Below, one piece after another: positions 1 through 7,543 of a stretch of DNA of 36,027 nt (the stretch's first letter is position 1; each line of letters begins with the position of its first letter). A model generated the notes under the pieces. It did no database searches, had not been told where the DNA came from, and was given only the letters and a program-made list of their open reading frames with translations. The DNA comes from an uncultured Anaerolineae bacterium (GTDB lineage Bacteria; Chloroflexota; Anaerolineae; Aggregatilineales; Phototrophicaceae), in contig CALDYP010000059.1 of NCBI GenBank assembly GCA_937944445.1, forward strand, positions 1 through 36,027. Direction: 5' to 3'. The position numbers and the translations under genes are program-made.

Positions 1-178
1 CGGACAGGGCAGGCCCTGTCCCTACGATGTGGGTGGTGGGTGGCGTAGGGACGCGACCTGTCGCGTCCGCGTGTCGGGTGGCGGGTGGGAAAAACGGACA
101 GGGCAGGCCCTGTCCCTACGATGTGGTTGGCGTAGGGACGCGGCCTGCCGCGTCCGCGTGTGGGAAACCGGACAGGGC
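1..178. repeat. Composite palindromic repeat, two full copies and a half copy
   Basis: Each full copy has two hairpin modules of identical 9-2-9 geometry. Module A is GGACAGGGC-AG-GCCCTGTCC (2-21 and 96-115). Module B is GGACGCGAC-CT-GTCGCGTCC (49-68), or the variant with GGC/GCC arms (136-155). The modules are joined by a linker whose ends CTACG/CGTAG also pair, and followed by a GCGTGTGGGAAA-type tail. A third copy is cut to its first arm at 170-178, just before the pheT stop codon. The same element recurs at 2800-2925. No ORF or transposase accompanies it, so it looks like a REP/MITE-like non-coding element; function unknown. Confidence 0.85.
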
Positions 179-189
179 GGAGGCGTGCC

Positions 190-2745
190 TCAGGTCGCCG
201 AGCCGCGCAGCTTGGCGTTGAGTTCGCGCTCGGCCACACGAATGATCTTCTCGCGCACTTTGACCACGTCCTCATCGGTGAGGGTCTTCTCATCCGTCTG
301 ATACGTCAAGGCGTAGGCCATGCTCTTTTTGCCTGCGGGCAGGCTCGCGCCGCGGTAGACGTCGAACAGCCGCACGTCTTTCAACAGCTTGCCGCCCGCC
401 CTGCGGATCGCCTCCTCGATCTGCGCGTTCGTGACGCCCTCGTCGACGATCAGCGCCAAGTCCTCCTTCACTGGCGGCAGGATCGGCAGACTGTGGACGC
501 CGTAGCGCGGCGGCGTGTGGCGCATCACCACCTCTAAATCCAGCTCAGCGATCATGACAGGCGCGCCCGTCAAGCGGAAGGCTTTGGCCACCGCCGGGTG
601 CAGCTCGCCGAACGTGCCGGCGTAGTCCTCGCCCAGCATCAGATCAGCGCTGCGCCCCGGATGGTAAGTCGTGTGCGTCCCGCGGACGAAGCGCGCGTTT
701 GGCAGGTGCAGCCCGGCGATGATCTCCTCAATCACAGCTTTGATGTCGAAGAAGTCGACGTTGGGCGCTGTGCCCTCTGACCAGTGGGCGTCGTCGCGCG
801 GGCCAGTCAGCAGCACGCCCAGCCGCAGCGGCTCATCAGGCAGCGGCGCGTCCGTCTTGAAGTAGACGCTGCCGATCTCGAACACCTGCTGGCGTTCGAC
901 GAAGCGGGCGTTGTTCACAGCGTTCTCCAATAGGTTGATGAGCAGCGTGTGGCGCAGCACGCTCTTCTCAGGGGCGATGGGGTTGGCCATCGTCACGTAA
1001 CCCGCCGTCGGCAGCGACGACGCCGCCCCCGCCGGGACGAGCCGCGCCTCGGCCTCAGGGTAGGTGAAGCGGTAGCTGATGTTCTCATCCAGCCCCAGCG
1101 CTACGCACAGATCGCGTAGCCGCTCGACGAACTCAAACACGGCGTTCGTGCGCTGCGGCGGCATCACGTCGTCGATCATCGTCGTCGGGATGCGGTCGTA
1201 GCCGATCAAGCGCGCGATCTCCTCGATCAAGTCGGCTTGGCCGACGATGCCCGTGCCGATGTCGGTGCGGTAGTCGGGCGCGGTGACGTGCAGCACGTCG
1301 TCCTCGATGGTCACAGCGAATTGGCTGCGCGTGAGCAGATCCGCGGCCTGCACCACCGTCATCTCGACGCCCAGCAGCCGCTTGATCTCGCTGGCGGGCA
1401 GCGTCACACAGACGGCCTGCGGCGGCAGTGGGTAAGCGTCGATCACCCCTTTCGCGACTTCCCCGCCGCCGAGCTGGCGCATCAGCTCGATCCCGCGCGA
1501 GGATCCCAAGATCGCCCGCGAGGGGTGCAGGTTGCGGCTGAAGCGCACGCCGGCCTCGGTGAAAAGCTTTTGCGCCTGCTGCGTTTTGCGGATGTTGATG
1601 AAGTTCCACGCGGCGCTCTCCAGCAGGACGTTTCGGGTCTCCGCGGTGATCTCGGTCTCGGCTCCGCCCATCACGCCGCCCAAGCCCAGCGGCCCGGCAG
1701 TGTCGGCCACGAGGATCTGATTGGGGCCGAGCGGGCGCTCGGCGCCGTCCAGCGTCTGGAGCGTCTCGTTCGGCTCCGGCAGGCGGGTGATAATCGTCGG
1801 CGCTTGGCCGCCGGCCCGCGCCACCAGCTTGTCGTAGTCGTAGGCGTGCAGGGGCTGGCCGATCTCGAACGTGATGTAGTTGGTCACGTCCACGATGTTG
1901 TTGATCGGGCGTTGGCCCACCAGCCGCAGCCGATACTGCATCCACTGCGGCGAGGGCTTCACCGTCGTGTTCTTGAGCAGCGTCAGCGTGAAGCGTGGGT
2001 TCAGTTCTGGCTGGCGGATGTCCACGTGCGCTTGGCCGTCGATCGGGTCGCCGTGCGCGACGAAGTCATAGCTCGGCTCGCGCAGCGGCTTGTTGAGCAG
2101 CGCGGCCACCTCGCGGGCGACGCCCAGCACGCTCCAGCAGTGGCCGAGGTTGGGCGTCAGCTCGACGTCGAAGAGCACGTCCCCCAGCACGTCGGCCAGC
2201 GGCTGGCCGACGACGAAGCCGGGCTGCTCGTCGAGGATCAGCACGCCCTCATGCTCGTCGCTGATGCCCAATTCCTTCTCGCTGCACACCATGCTCTTGT
2301 TGTAGATGCCGCGCAGCTCTTTGCCTTTGAGCGTCATGATCTTGGGGGTGTCGCTGTGGCCGTCGTAGACGCGCGCCCCCTCCAGCGCGAAGGCCGTCCA
2401 CAGCGGCGGGGTGAGCGTCCCTTGCCCCATGTAAGGGCGCAGGTTGGGCGCGCCCGTCACGCACTGTTCCAACTCCGGGCCGCCGTAGTCTACCATCGCC
2501 AGCACGAGCTTGTCGGCGTTGGGGTGCGGCTTCACCTCGCGGATGGCCGCCAGCAGGATCTTGTCCCGCTCCCAGACGAGGTGATCGCTCTTGGGCTGGC
2601 GCACGCCCTCGATCTGCTGCTGCGGCACGCCGATGTAGCGGATCGCGCCCACTTCCAAGCCAGAGACGGTCAGGCGCTCGGCCAGCAACTCGGGCGCGAT
2701 GTCGATGTCTACGAACTCTTTCAACCACGACAAGGGGATAAGCAT
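190..2745 (-). CDS. pheT: Phenylalanine--tRNA ligase beta subunit
   Basis: Beta subunit of the class II (alpha-beta)2 phenylalanyl-tRNA synthetase, cytoplasmic; it binds tRNA-Phe and edits mischarged Tyr-tRNA. The 851-residue protein starts MLIPLSWLKEFVDID, typical of PheT. An EMAP/OB tRNA-binding domain follows (about 65-200, with CVTGAPNL and CSEKELGI), then the B3/B4 editing region, a B5 domain (LLGVEMTVVQAADLL), the catalytic-like core, and a C-terminal FDX-ACB domain (from SLPILPPVKEDLALIV to NAKLRG). Length is somewhat above the roughly 800 usual for the family. The reading frame stays open upstream to 3366, but the ATG at 2745 has an AAAGGA ribosome-binding site nine bases away and matches the family N-terminus. 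It lies downstream of pheS, separated by about 180 bases of repeat, and is presumably co-transcribed under the T-box. Confidence 0.98.
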   Translation of the reverse strand: MLIPLSWLKEFVDIDIAPELLAERLTVSGLEVGAIRYIGVPQQQIEGVRQPKSDHLVWERDKILLAAIREVKPHPNADKLVLAMVDYGGPELEQCVTGAPNLRPYMGQGTLTPPLWTAFALEGARVYDGHSDTPKIMTLKGKELRGIYNKSMVCSEKELGISDEHEGVLILDEQPGFVVGQPLADVLGDVLFDVELTPNLGHCWSVLGVAREVAALLNKPLREPSYDFVAHGDPIDGQAHVDIRQPELNPRFTLTLLKNTTVKPSPQWMQYRLRLVGQRPINNIVDVTNYITFEIGQPLHAYDYDKLVARAGGQAPTIITRLPEPNETLQTLDGAERPLGPNQILVADTAGPLGLGGVMGGAETEITAETRNVLLESAAWNFINIRKTQQAQKLFTEAGVRFSRNLHPSRAILGSSRGIELMRQLGGGEVAKGVIDAYPLPPQAVCVTLPASEIKRLLGVEMTVVQAADLLTRSQFAVTIEDDVLHVTAPDYRTDIGTGIVGQADLIEEIARLIGYDRIPTTMIDDVMPPQRTNAVFEFVERLRDLCVALGLDENISYRFTYPEAEARLVPAGAASSLPTAGYVTMANPIAPEKSVLRHTLLINLLENAVNNARFVERQQVFEIGSVYFKTDAPLPDEPLRLGVLLTGPRDDAHWSEGTAPNVDFFDIKAVIEEIIAGLHLPNARFVRGTHTTYHPGRSADLMLGEDYAGTFGELHPAVAKAFRLTGAPVMIAELDLEVVMRHTPPRYGVHSLPILPPVKEDLALIVDEGVTNAQIEEAIRRAGGKLLKDVRLFDVYRGASLPAGKKSMAYALTYQTDEKTLTDEDVVKVREKIIRVAERELNAKLRGSAT

Positions 2746-2799
2746 TCGGGTGTGTCCTTTGGTATGTTGCCAGTTGGTATGTTGTCGGTTGTGCGTTGT

Positions 2800-2925
2800 G
2801 GACAGGGCAGGCCCTGTCCCTACGATGTGGGTGGCGTAGGGACGCGACCTGTCGCGTCCGCGTGTGGGAAAACGTACAGGGCAGGCCCTGTCCCCAGTTG
2901 CGGACAGGGCAGGCCCTGTCCCTAC
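2800..2925. repeat. Composite palindromic repeat between pheS and pheT
   Basis: Three A-type modules (2800-2819, 2874-2893 with GT replacing GG at its first arm, 2902-2921) and one B-type module (2840-2859) fill most of the 179-base pheS-pheT spacer. The element end CCCTAC at 2920-2925 touches the pheS stop codon, so on the coding strand pheS ends in two consecutive TAG triplets, the second supplied by the repeat terminus. In RNA the modules would form stable hairpins between the two subunit cistrons, which could uncouple or stabilise them; that effect is inference. Confidence 0.85.
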
Positions 2926-3959
2926 TAGAACTGGTGCAGGAAGCGTTGATCGTTCGCCCAGAAGTAGCGGATGTCCTCGATGGCGTGGCGCAGCAGCGTG
3001 ATCCGCTCCGGCCCCATGCCGAAGGCGAAGCCGCTCCACACGGATGGATCGTAGCCGCCGTTGCGCAGCACGTTCGGGTGGATCATCCCGCTGCCCGCAA
3101 TCTCCAGCCAGCCGGTGTGCTTGCAGATGCGGCAGCCCTTGCCCCCACACACGAAGCACTCCACGTCGATCTCCATGCTCGGCTCGGTGAAAGGGAAGTA
3201 AGACGCGCGGAAGCGCAGCGCCGTGTTCGCGCCGAAGAGGCGCTTGACGAACTGTTCGAACGTGCCCTTGAGGTCGCTCATGCGGATGTTGCGCCCGATG
3301 GCGATCCCCTCCACTTGGTGGAACTGTACCTCGCTGCGGTGGGTGATCTGCTCGAAGCGGTAGCACATGCCGGGCAGGATGACGCGCATCGGCTGCGTGC
3401 CGTTCTCGCCGTAGGCGCGCATGCTGCGGATTTGGCCGGGTGAGGTGTGCGTGCGCAGGATCACGCCGTGCTCGGTCGTGTAGAACGTATCTTGCATGTC
3501 GCGCGCGGGGTGATCAGGTGGGAAGTTCAACAGCGTGAAGTTGGTGTCGTCGTCTTCCACGTCACGGCTCAGGAAGACTTGAAAGCCCATATCCGCCCAG
3601 ATGTCGTAGATGCGGCGCAGCGTCTGATTGCTGGGGTGTAGGTGGCCGCGCTGCCGTGGCCGCGCCGGCAGCGTGATGTCCACCGCGCCCGAGGCCAACG
3701 CTTGATCGAGCGCGGCAGCCTCCAGCGCGGCCTCACGGGCTTCATAGGCGCTGGTCAGCGCGTCTTTGAGCGCGTTCACCTGCTGGCCATAGGCCTTGCG
3801 TTCCTCAGCCGGCAGGCTGCCGAGCCGGTTCATCAGGTCTTTGAGCTGCCCCTTGCCGCCGAGGTAGCGGGTCTTCCACGTTTGCAGCTCTGCGGCAGAC
3901 TGGACGCCTTCCAGCTCTGCCAGCGCGGTTTGCTTCACTGCGTCGATGCTCTCTGCCAT
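2925..3959 (-). CDS. pheS: Phenylalanine--tRNA ligase alpha subunit
   Basis: Catalytic alpha subunit of phenylalanyl-tRNA synthetase, charging tRNA-Phe in the cytoplasm. The 344-residue protein has an N-terminal coiled-coil tRNA-binding arm (about 1-90) and then the class II catalytic domain. Visible family hallmarks are HPSNQTLRRIYDIW, the motif 2 region YRFEQITHRSEVQFHQVEG, GSGMIHPNVL, and motif 3 GFAFGMGPERITLLRH near the C-terminus. A Cys cluster (CFVCGGKGCRIC) before GSGMIHPNVL resembles the metal-site-like insert found in some bacterial PheS proteins. The frame extends upstream to 4139, but that part is T-box leader. The ATG at 3959 has a GGAGG site seven bases away. First gene of the T-box-controlled pheS-pheT unit. 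Confidence 0.98.
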   Translation of the reverse strand: MAESIDAVKQTALAELEGVQSAAELQTWKTRYLGGKGQLKDLMNRLGSLPAEERKAYGQQVNALKDALTSAYEAREAALEAAALDQALASGAVDITLPARPRQRGHLHPSNQTLRRIYDIWADMGFQVFLSRDVEDDDTNFTLLNFPPDHPARDMQDTFYTTEHGVILRTHTSPGQIRSMRAYGENGTQPMRVILPGMCYRFEQITHRSEVQFHQVEGIAIGRNIRMSDLKGTFEQFVKRLFGANTALRFRASYFPFTEPSMEIDVECFVCGGKGCRICKHTGWLEIAGSGMIHPNVLRNGGYDPSVWSGFAFGMGPERITLLRHAIEDIRYFWANDQRFLHQF

Positions 3960-3988
3960 GCGCTTGCCTCCATTTGTGTTCAGCCAAC

Positions 3989-4026
3989 AAAAAAGCCCCC
4001 GCCCATGAACAATCAGGGACGAGGGC
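3989..4026 (-). terminator. T-box intrinsic terminator
   Basis: On the minus strand a GC-rich stem (GCCCTCGTCCC, 4026-4016, pairing with GGGCGGGGGC, 4004-3995) is followed directly by six U residues (3994-3989). It lies just downstream of the T-box sequence and about 30 bases before the pheS start. In T-box systems this hairpin forms when tRNA-Phe is charged and is replaced by the antiterminator when uncharged tRNA binds. Confidence 0.93.
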
Positions 4027-4258
4027 CAGATCAGCCACCGCGGTACCACCCTGCTTCTGGCTGAGCGTCTCAGCCAGCGCTTGAGGCGCTGTGTCGTCGC
4101 GCACACGGGCAAGCTACCCACGCCGCGACGGCGCTTCACCTGCCAGCTCCGGAGCGAATTCTGCCACGTCCACCGCGCCCCCTCACAGCCTAGAGGGGCG
4201 CTCTCTGAGGTGAAAGGCCCGACGCGGGCACAGGCACACGGTCTCCATCAACGCTCTG
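3989..4258 (-). promoter_or_regulatory. T-box riboswitch leader of pheST (tRNA-Phe sensing)
   Basis: The minus strand carries the near-invariant T-box motif AGGGTGGTACCGCGG at 4052-4038, followed by the terminator hairpin. About 270 nucleotides lie between a consensus-like promoter and pheS, the usual length for a T-box leader. A strong hairpin (GCGCCCCTC with GAGGGGGCGC, within about 4204-4171) fits the apical part of Stem I. A UUC triplet at 4159-4157, inside GAATTC on the 3' side of Stem I, is the best candidate specifier codon and matches phenylalanine. The motif and gene context are direct; the exact Stem I fold and specifier assignment are inference. The expected effect is transcription read-through into pheST when tRNA-Phe is uncharged. 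Confidence 0.94.
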
Positions 4259-4264
4259 ACACAC

Positions 4265-4294
4265 ATTATCCGCGACAGCCGCCTGCCTTGTCAA
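4265..4294 (-). promoter_or_regulatory. Sigma70-type promoter for the pheST T-box transcript
   Basis: TTGACA (4294-4289) and GATAAT (4270-4265) are separated by 18 bases on the minus strand. This places transcription start near 4258, at the 5' end of the T-box leader. Confidence 0.8.
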
Positions 4295-4354
4295 GCGGCA
4301 TCCGATCACGCCCGTGCAGAACACGTGAACGCCTCATAAGTCTCTTGTGAACTC

Positions 4355-4382
4355 TTGCGATACATCAAGGTGATGTTACAAT
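4355..4382 (+). promoter_or_regulatory. Candidate promoter for the small HTH gene
   Basis: TTGCGA (4355-4360) and TACAAT (4377-4382) are 16 bases apart, about 45 bases before the HTH gene start. It diverges from the pheST promoter roughly 60 bases away. Confidence 0.6.
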
Positions 4383-4428
4383 ATAGCTTCAAGCTCACTT
4401 AACAATTGACCCAGAGAGGAGGGTTACC

Positions 4429-4647
4429 ATGGCCAGAGAAATGCAAAAGCTCAACATTCAAGCGAGTGCCGTTTATTCCCGTCAGGAGGCCGCTGAAGCG
4501 CTCGGCATCAGCCTGAGCACGCTCAAAAGGCTGATCAACAACGGCTACCTTGAAATATCCAAACCGCATGGCATGCGCCGCGTGTTCATCACCGGCTCGA
4601 GCATCCTGAGGATGCTCGAATCGACGCGGGTTGAAAAAGATGCCTAA
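4429..4647 (+). CDS. Small excisionase-type helix-turn-helix DNA-binding protein
   Basis: A 72-residue protein that is essentially one winged HTH domain of the MerR/excisionase class (HTH_17 type). The diagnostic stretch is YSRQEAAEALGISLSTLKRL (about 17-36), followed by the wing segment with NGYLEISKPHG and RRVFITGSSILRML. This pattern (sensor-less HTH, basic wing, no effector domain) is known from phage excisionases, plasmid regulators and small chromosomal regulators. The start has a strong AGAGGAGGG site five bases upstream and a plausible promoter. No integrase or attachment site is visible, so a chromosomal regulator is more likely than a true excisionase; the target is unknown. It stands alone, about 120 bases before the ABC-2-like membrane protein. 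Confidence 0.85.
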   Translation: MAREMQKLNIQASAVYSRQEAAEALGISLSTLKRLINNGYLEISKPHGMRRVFITGSSILRMLESTRVEKDA

Positions 4648-4731
4648 GTAGGGCGTGCCATACCCCGCAGCCTGCCGTACCCATGAAACTGAAAAAACGG
4701 GCGCAACTGGTCGCGTTCCTGCGGGGCGTCG

Positions 4732-4740
4732 TGTCATAAT
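4732..4740 (+). promoter_or_regulatory. Candidate extended -10 promoter element
   Basis: TGTCATAAT fits an extended -10 (TGnTATAAT) with one mismatch, 27 bases before the membrane protein start at 4768. No good -35 is visible, as is common for extended -10 promoters. Confidence 0.45.
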
Positions 4741-4767
4741 TAGGTGAAAACCCACGAAAGGATGGCT

Positions 4768-5556
4768 ATGCTGCGCACGCTGCGCCCACTGTTAGACGCA
4801 GAGTTCCGTCATCAACGCTTCCTGATCCAGCAGGGGCGGGTTGGCTTCATCTGGATCATGCTGGCGGCGCTGCTGCTCATCCCAGCGGCGCTGGCCAGCC
4901 TGCACTACATATGGCTGGCGTGGACGAGCGTTGAGGACGCCCCCAGCGTGGCGCAGCGCGTCGTAGCCTTTGAAGGCTTCTGGATCGCCAGCTTGCTGGT
5001 GGGCGTGATCTCGCTCTACGTGGTGGTGACGCTCATCACCTATGGGCTGGCGGCCAACAGCATCCTGCGCGAGCGCCGCCGCCGCACATGGGACAGTCTG
5101 CTGCTAACGAACGTCCCCGCGTGGCACATCCTGCTCGGGAAGTGGCTGGCTTCGCTGCGGGCAGTGCTGGGCGATCACGGGATGTCGATCTTTCTGCGCG
5201 TTGGGCTGGTCAGCCTGATGGCGCTGGTGCTGCCCGTGTTGATCGACGGCGCAGCGCCGCTCAGCACGGCGGGGCTGCTGGTGGCGTGGGGCTGGATGCT
5301 GGCAGCGGGCGCGCTCGACGCGGGGCTGTCGGCGGCGCTGGGCGTGGTGAGCGCGCTGCCAGAGGGGCCAACGGGCGTGCTGGTGGGGACGCTGCTGCTG
5401 GGGCTGCGGGTCAGCGCGGCGGTGGGCGCGTTGTTCTGGTCGGGGCTGATCGTCATCAGCACGCCGCTCGGCGCGTTCGGGCTGGCGCTGCTGGGCTGTG
5501 CGGCTTACGTTGGGATGATCGGGGCGGCTTTCTTCTTTGGGCGGCGGCAGCTGTGA
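4768..5556 (+). CDS. ABC-2-type transporter permease-like membrane protein
   Basis: An integral membrane protein of 262 residues with about six hydrophobic segments. The first is around residues 25-45, followed by a pair near 70-100, then a cytoplasmic loop carrying ANSILRERRRRTWDSLLLT and ILLGKWLAS. That arrangement of charged ER residues, 'TWDSLLLT' and 'GKW' resembles the cytoplasmic coupling loop of ABC-2 permeases, where ATPases dock. No ATP-binding subunit is adjacent, so a partner would have to be encoded elsewhere; function is inferred from this loop only. The frame opens at a GTG (4744), but the ATG at 4768 is best placed relative to AAAGG (six-base spacing). It converges on the acetyltransferase gene with only six bases between stop codons. 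Confidence 0.7.
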   Translation: MLRTLRPLLDAEFRHQRFLIQQGRVGFIWIMLAALLLIPAALASLHYIWLAWTSVEDAPSVAQRVVAFEGFWIASLLVGVISLYVVVTLITYGLAANSILRERRRRTWDSLLLTNVPAWHILLGKWLASLRAVLGDHGMSIFLRVGLVSLMALVLPVLIDGAAPLSTAGLLVAWGWMLAAGALDAGLSAALGVVSALPEGPTGVLVGTLLLGLRVSAAVGALFWSGLIVISTPLGAFGLALLGCAAYVGMIGAAFFFGRRQL

Positions 5557-5562
5557 GCGGCC

Positions 5563-6069
5563 TCAGCGCACACGTTTTGCGAGAATCGCGTAAGGCTCTT
5601 GCCCGTCAAAGAACGTGAGGCCTTGGTGCAGCACCTGCCAGTCAAGCCGTCTGTAGAAGCGCAGCGCCCCCACGTTGCTGCTCATCGTGGAGAGCAGCGC
5701 GTTGGGCATGGGCTGCGCGGCTAGCAGCGTGTCGTGAAGCTGCTGCCCGATGCCCATGCTGCGGTAGAGCGGCAGCACGGCCAGCTCGCACAGGATGAAG
5801 GCGTCTTGCAGCGCGGGGTGGTTCGCGCCGATCTTCCCTGCCACGCAGTGATGCCACCACTGGCCGGGCAGGCTCTGCGTGCCCAGCCCAAAGCCGATCG
5901 CCTCATCCCCCCAGTGAGCAACCACCCCCACGAAGTGCGGCTGCCGCACGTAGTCCTCGAACGTCCAGCGGGCGTCGCTCACGCTGCGGTTCCACGTTTG
6001 CCCGTAAATCTCAGCACAGGCGTCCAACAGCGCGCTGCTGCGGTGGAAGCGCGTGATCGTCAGGGTCAT
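5563..6069 (-). CDS. GNAT-family N-acetyltransferase
   Basis: A 168-residue GCN5-related acetyltransferase, expected to move an acetyl group from acetyl-CoA to an amine; the substrate cannot be read from sequence. Beta4 and motif A are visible as ILCELAVLPLYRSMGIGQQL (about 92-111), containing the R-x-x-G-x-G/A acetyl-CoA pyrophosphate-binding signature (RSMGIG). A motif B-like segment (NVGALRFYRRLDWQVL) follows. The start ATG overlaps the stop of the upstream gene by four bases (ATGA at 6066-6069), indicating translational coupling; it is the last gene of the three-gene minus-strand operon. Confidence 0.88.
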   Translation of the reverse strand: MTLTITRFHRSSALLDACAEIYGQTWNRSVSDARWTFEDYVRQPHFVGVVAHWGDEAIGFGLGTQSLPGQWWHHCVAGKIGANHPALQDAFILCELAVLPLYRSMGIGQQLHDTLLAAQPMPNALLSTMSSNVGALRFYRRLDWQVLHQGLTFFDGQEPYAILAKRVR

Positions 6070-6392
6070 AGCTCAGATTCGTCGATCAAGGGAATGACGT
6101 AGATCACCGGCTCTTCATAGGGATGGGCGGCGCGGATGGCCTGCACGACGGCTTTCGCGTCGGCGCGCTCGCAAAACGTCTCAATGCGGATTTCGCGCTC
6201 GCGGTTGATCGCCCCCACAACGCCGACGTGCGGGCTGGCGCTGGCGTCCGGCTTAAAGCGCCCGTCCCCCTCGGCGAAGAACGCGCAGTGTGTGTAGAGG
6301 CCGGCACGCCCGCCGCCTGCCGCGGCAATCGCCTCTAGCAGCGCGTCAGCATCGGGCGGGGTAATCGTCGTCACAATCATCACACGGGTCAT
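6066..6392 (-). CDS. Stand-alone NIF3-insert/YqfO-like (CutA/PII-fold) protein
   Basis: A small protein of 108 residues. Its pattern LYTHCAFFAEGDGRFKPD, HVGVVGAINREREIRIE and ending in RAAHPYEEPVIYVIPL matches the inserted domain of the NIF3/YqfO family (YThCsF...G.G.F.p, then HPYEEPvydv.p). That domain has a CutA1/PII-like fold, and short free-standing versions are known. Biochemical role is unsettled; CutA-like metal or nucleotide binding is possible but not shown. The frame extends upstream to 6479, but the ATG at 6392 overlaps the stop of the TolB-like gene by four bases (ATGA, 6389-6392), and family similarity starts there. Its own stop overlaps the acetyltransferase start in the same way. 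Confidence 0.83.
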   Translation of the reverse strand: MTRVMIVTTITPPDADALLEAIAAAGGGRAGLYTHCAFFAEGDGRFKPDASASPHVGVVGAINREREIRIETFCERADAKAVVQAIRAAHPYEEPVIYVIPLIDESEL

Positions 6393-7543
6393 GGTGAGGT
6401 CACTCCGTACATCCAGCGCGGGTGAAAGGCGTTGTCTGAGATCAAGGTCAGCGCGCCGGTCGTCACGTCGAGCGTCCACACCTGCGGGCTGGAGCTACTG
6501 GCCGTTTGCGGCTCAAACGGGAAGCGCTGCAAGACGATCATCTGGCCGCTGGGGTCATACGAGAAGAAGCCGTGGCTATAGGCCGGATCCACTAGCAGCG
6601 GCGACGCTGCCCCCGTCGCAGCGTCGATGTCGTAGAGTTGATAGCCGCGCGTGAAGCGGTCGTCGGTGTAGCGGCGCACGACCGTTACGCGCGTGCCGTC
6701 TGGATGCCAGACCGCTTCTGTGTCGTCTACCTCATCTTCAGGGTTGGTGAAGTTCACAAAGTCCAGCCCGTTGAGATCAGCGATGCGCAGGAACGAGTAA
6801 ACCTGCCCATCGGCGCGGCGGTACATGTCTGGGAAGACGAGCTGCTGCCCGTTGGGCGACAAGCCGCCGACCGTGCCGTACTGGCTGGGGACGTACTTGA
6901 GGGTCGGCGCGCCCTCAGCCGGGTTGAGGTTGTAGACGAGGATGCCCGGGCTGGCGACGTCGCTGCTGTAGAAGGCCAGCACGTTGCCATCGAGCGACCA
7001 CTCTGGCCCATAGCCGATGAACTGCGAATCGGGCGATAGGGGCGCGGTCTCATACGGCTGGCGCGAGATGTCGGCCAGCCAGATGCGCACCACGCCGATC
7101 CCGGTGCCGATGCCGGTGTTGGCGTTGACGCGCTCATAGGCCACGACGCGCCCCCCCGGGCGAAAGACCGGCGTCCGACAATCGGCGTTGTCCTGCACGC
7201 ACTGGGTGAGCTGCGTCACTTGGCGCGTGTTGAGGTTCATCAGCTTGATCTCGTGCAGGCCGGTCGGGGCGGTGCGCTCGCTGTAGGCGAGGTAGGCCCC
7301 ATCTGCGCTGACGCCAAAATCGTAAATCCCCAGCGGCGCAAAGGTCACCTGTTCCGCGGCAGAGGGGTCAGCGATGGGGGCCATCCACACGTTCTGCACG
7401 CCGCCCAGCGCGGGGTACATGAACGCCACCGCTGGCCCGATGCGGCGCGGGTCGCTTTGGGTGGTCAACAGCGCCACTAACGCCAGCACCGCGGCTGAGA
7501 TGCCCAACGCGACGACGTCGAGCCTTGTGATCGAACGTTTCAT
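6389..7543 (-). CDS. Membrane-anchored TolB/WD40-like beta-propeller protein
   Basis: A protein of 384 residues with an N-terminal signal-anchor (VVALGISAAVLALVALL, about 10-26) and then a series of beta-propeller blades. Repeated units read 'G.YLAYSE...IKLMNL', 'PVFRPGGRVVAYERV', 'PEWSLDGNVLAFYSSD', 'LSPNGQQLVFPDM', 'AVWHPDGTRVTVVRR' and 'FSYDPSGQMIVLQRF'. These are PD40/TolB-type blades, usually facing the periplasm or cell exterior and used for protein interaction. The frame opens at GTG 7564; I chose ATG 7543 because the basic MKRS sequence directly precedes the anchor, although no ribosome-binding site is evident for either. A TACAAT box (7585-7580) may be its -10. First gene of the coupled operon with the NIF3-like and GNAT genes. 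The ligand is unknown. Confidence 0.82.
   Translation of the reverse strand: MKRSITRLDVVALGISAAVLALVALLTTQSDPRRIGPAVAFMYPALGGVQNVWMAPIADPSAAEQVTFAPLGIYDFGVSADGAYLAYSERTAPTGLHEIKLMNLNTRQVTQLTQCVQDNADCRTPVFRPGGRVVAYERVNANTGIGTGIGVVRIWLADISRQPYETAPLSPDSQFIGYGPEWSLDGNVLAFYSSDVASPGILVYNLNPAEGAPTLKYVPSQYGTVGGLSPNGQQLVFPDMYRRADGQVYSFLRIADLNGLDFVNFTNPEDEVDDTEAVWHPDGTRVTVVRRYTDDRFTRGYQLYDIDAATGAASPLLVDPAYSHGFFSYDPSGQMIVLQRFPFEPQTASSSSPQVWTLDVTTGALTLISDNAFHPRWMYGVTSP

Noticed and set aside
1-178. Possible CRISPR array from repeated units near pheT
   Set aside because: Units are palindromic, differ in number and order, and lack regular unique spacers; no cas genes are present.
1237-2928. 563-residue open frame on the plus strand opposite pheT
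   Set aside because: It is the antisense shadow of a GC-rich, strongly conserved pheT; its product is a low-complexity Ala/Arg/His-rich chain with no domain.
4429-4647. Small HTH gene as evidence of a prophage or integrative element
   Set aside because: No integrase, attachment repeats or phage genes in the neighbourhood; such HTH proteins also occur as chromosomal regulators.
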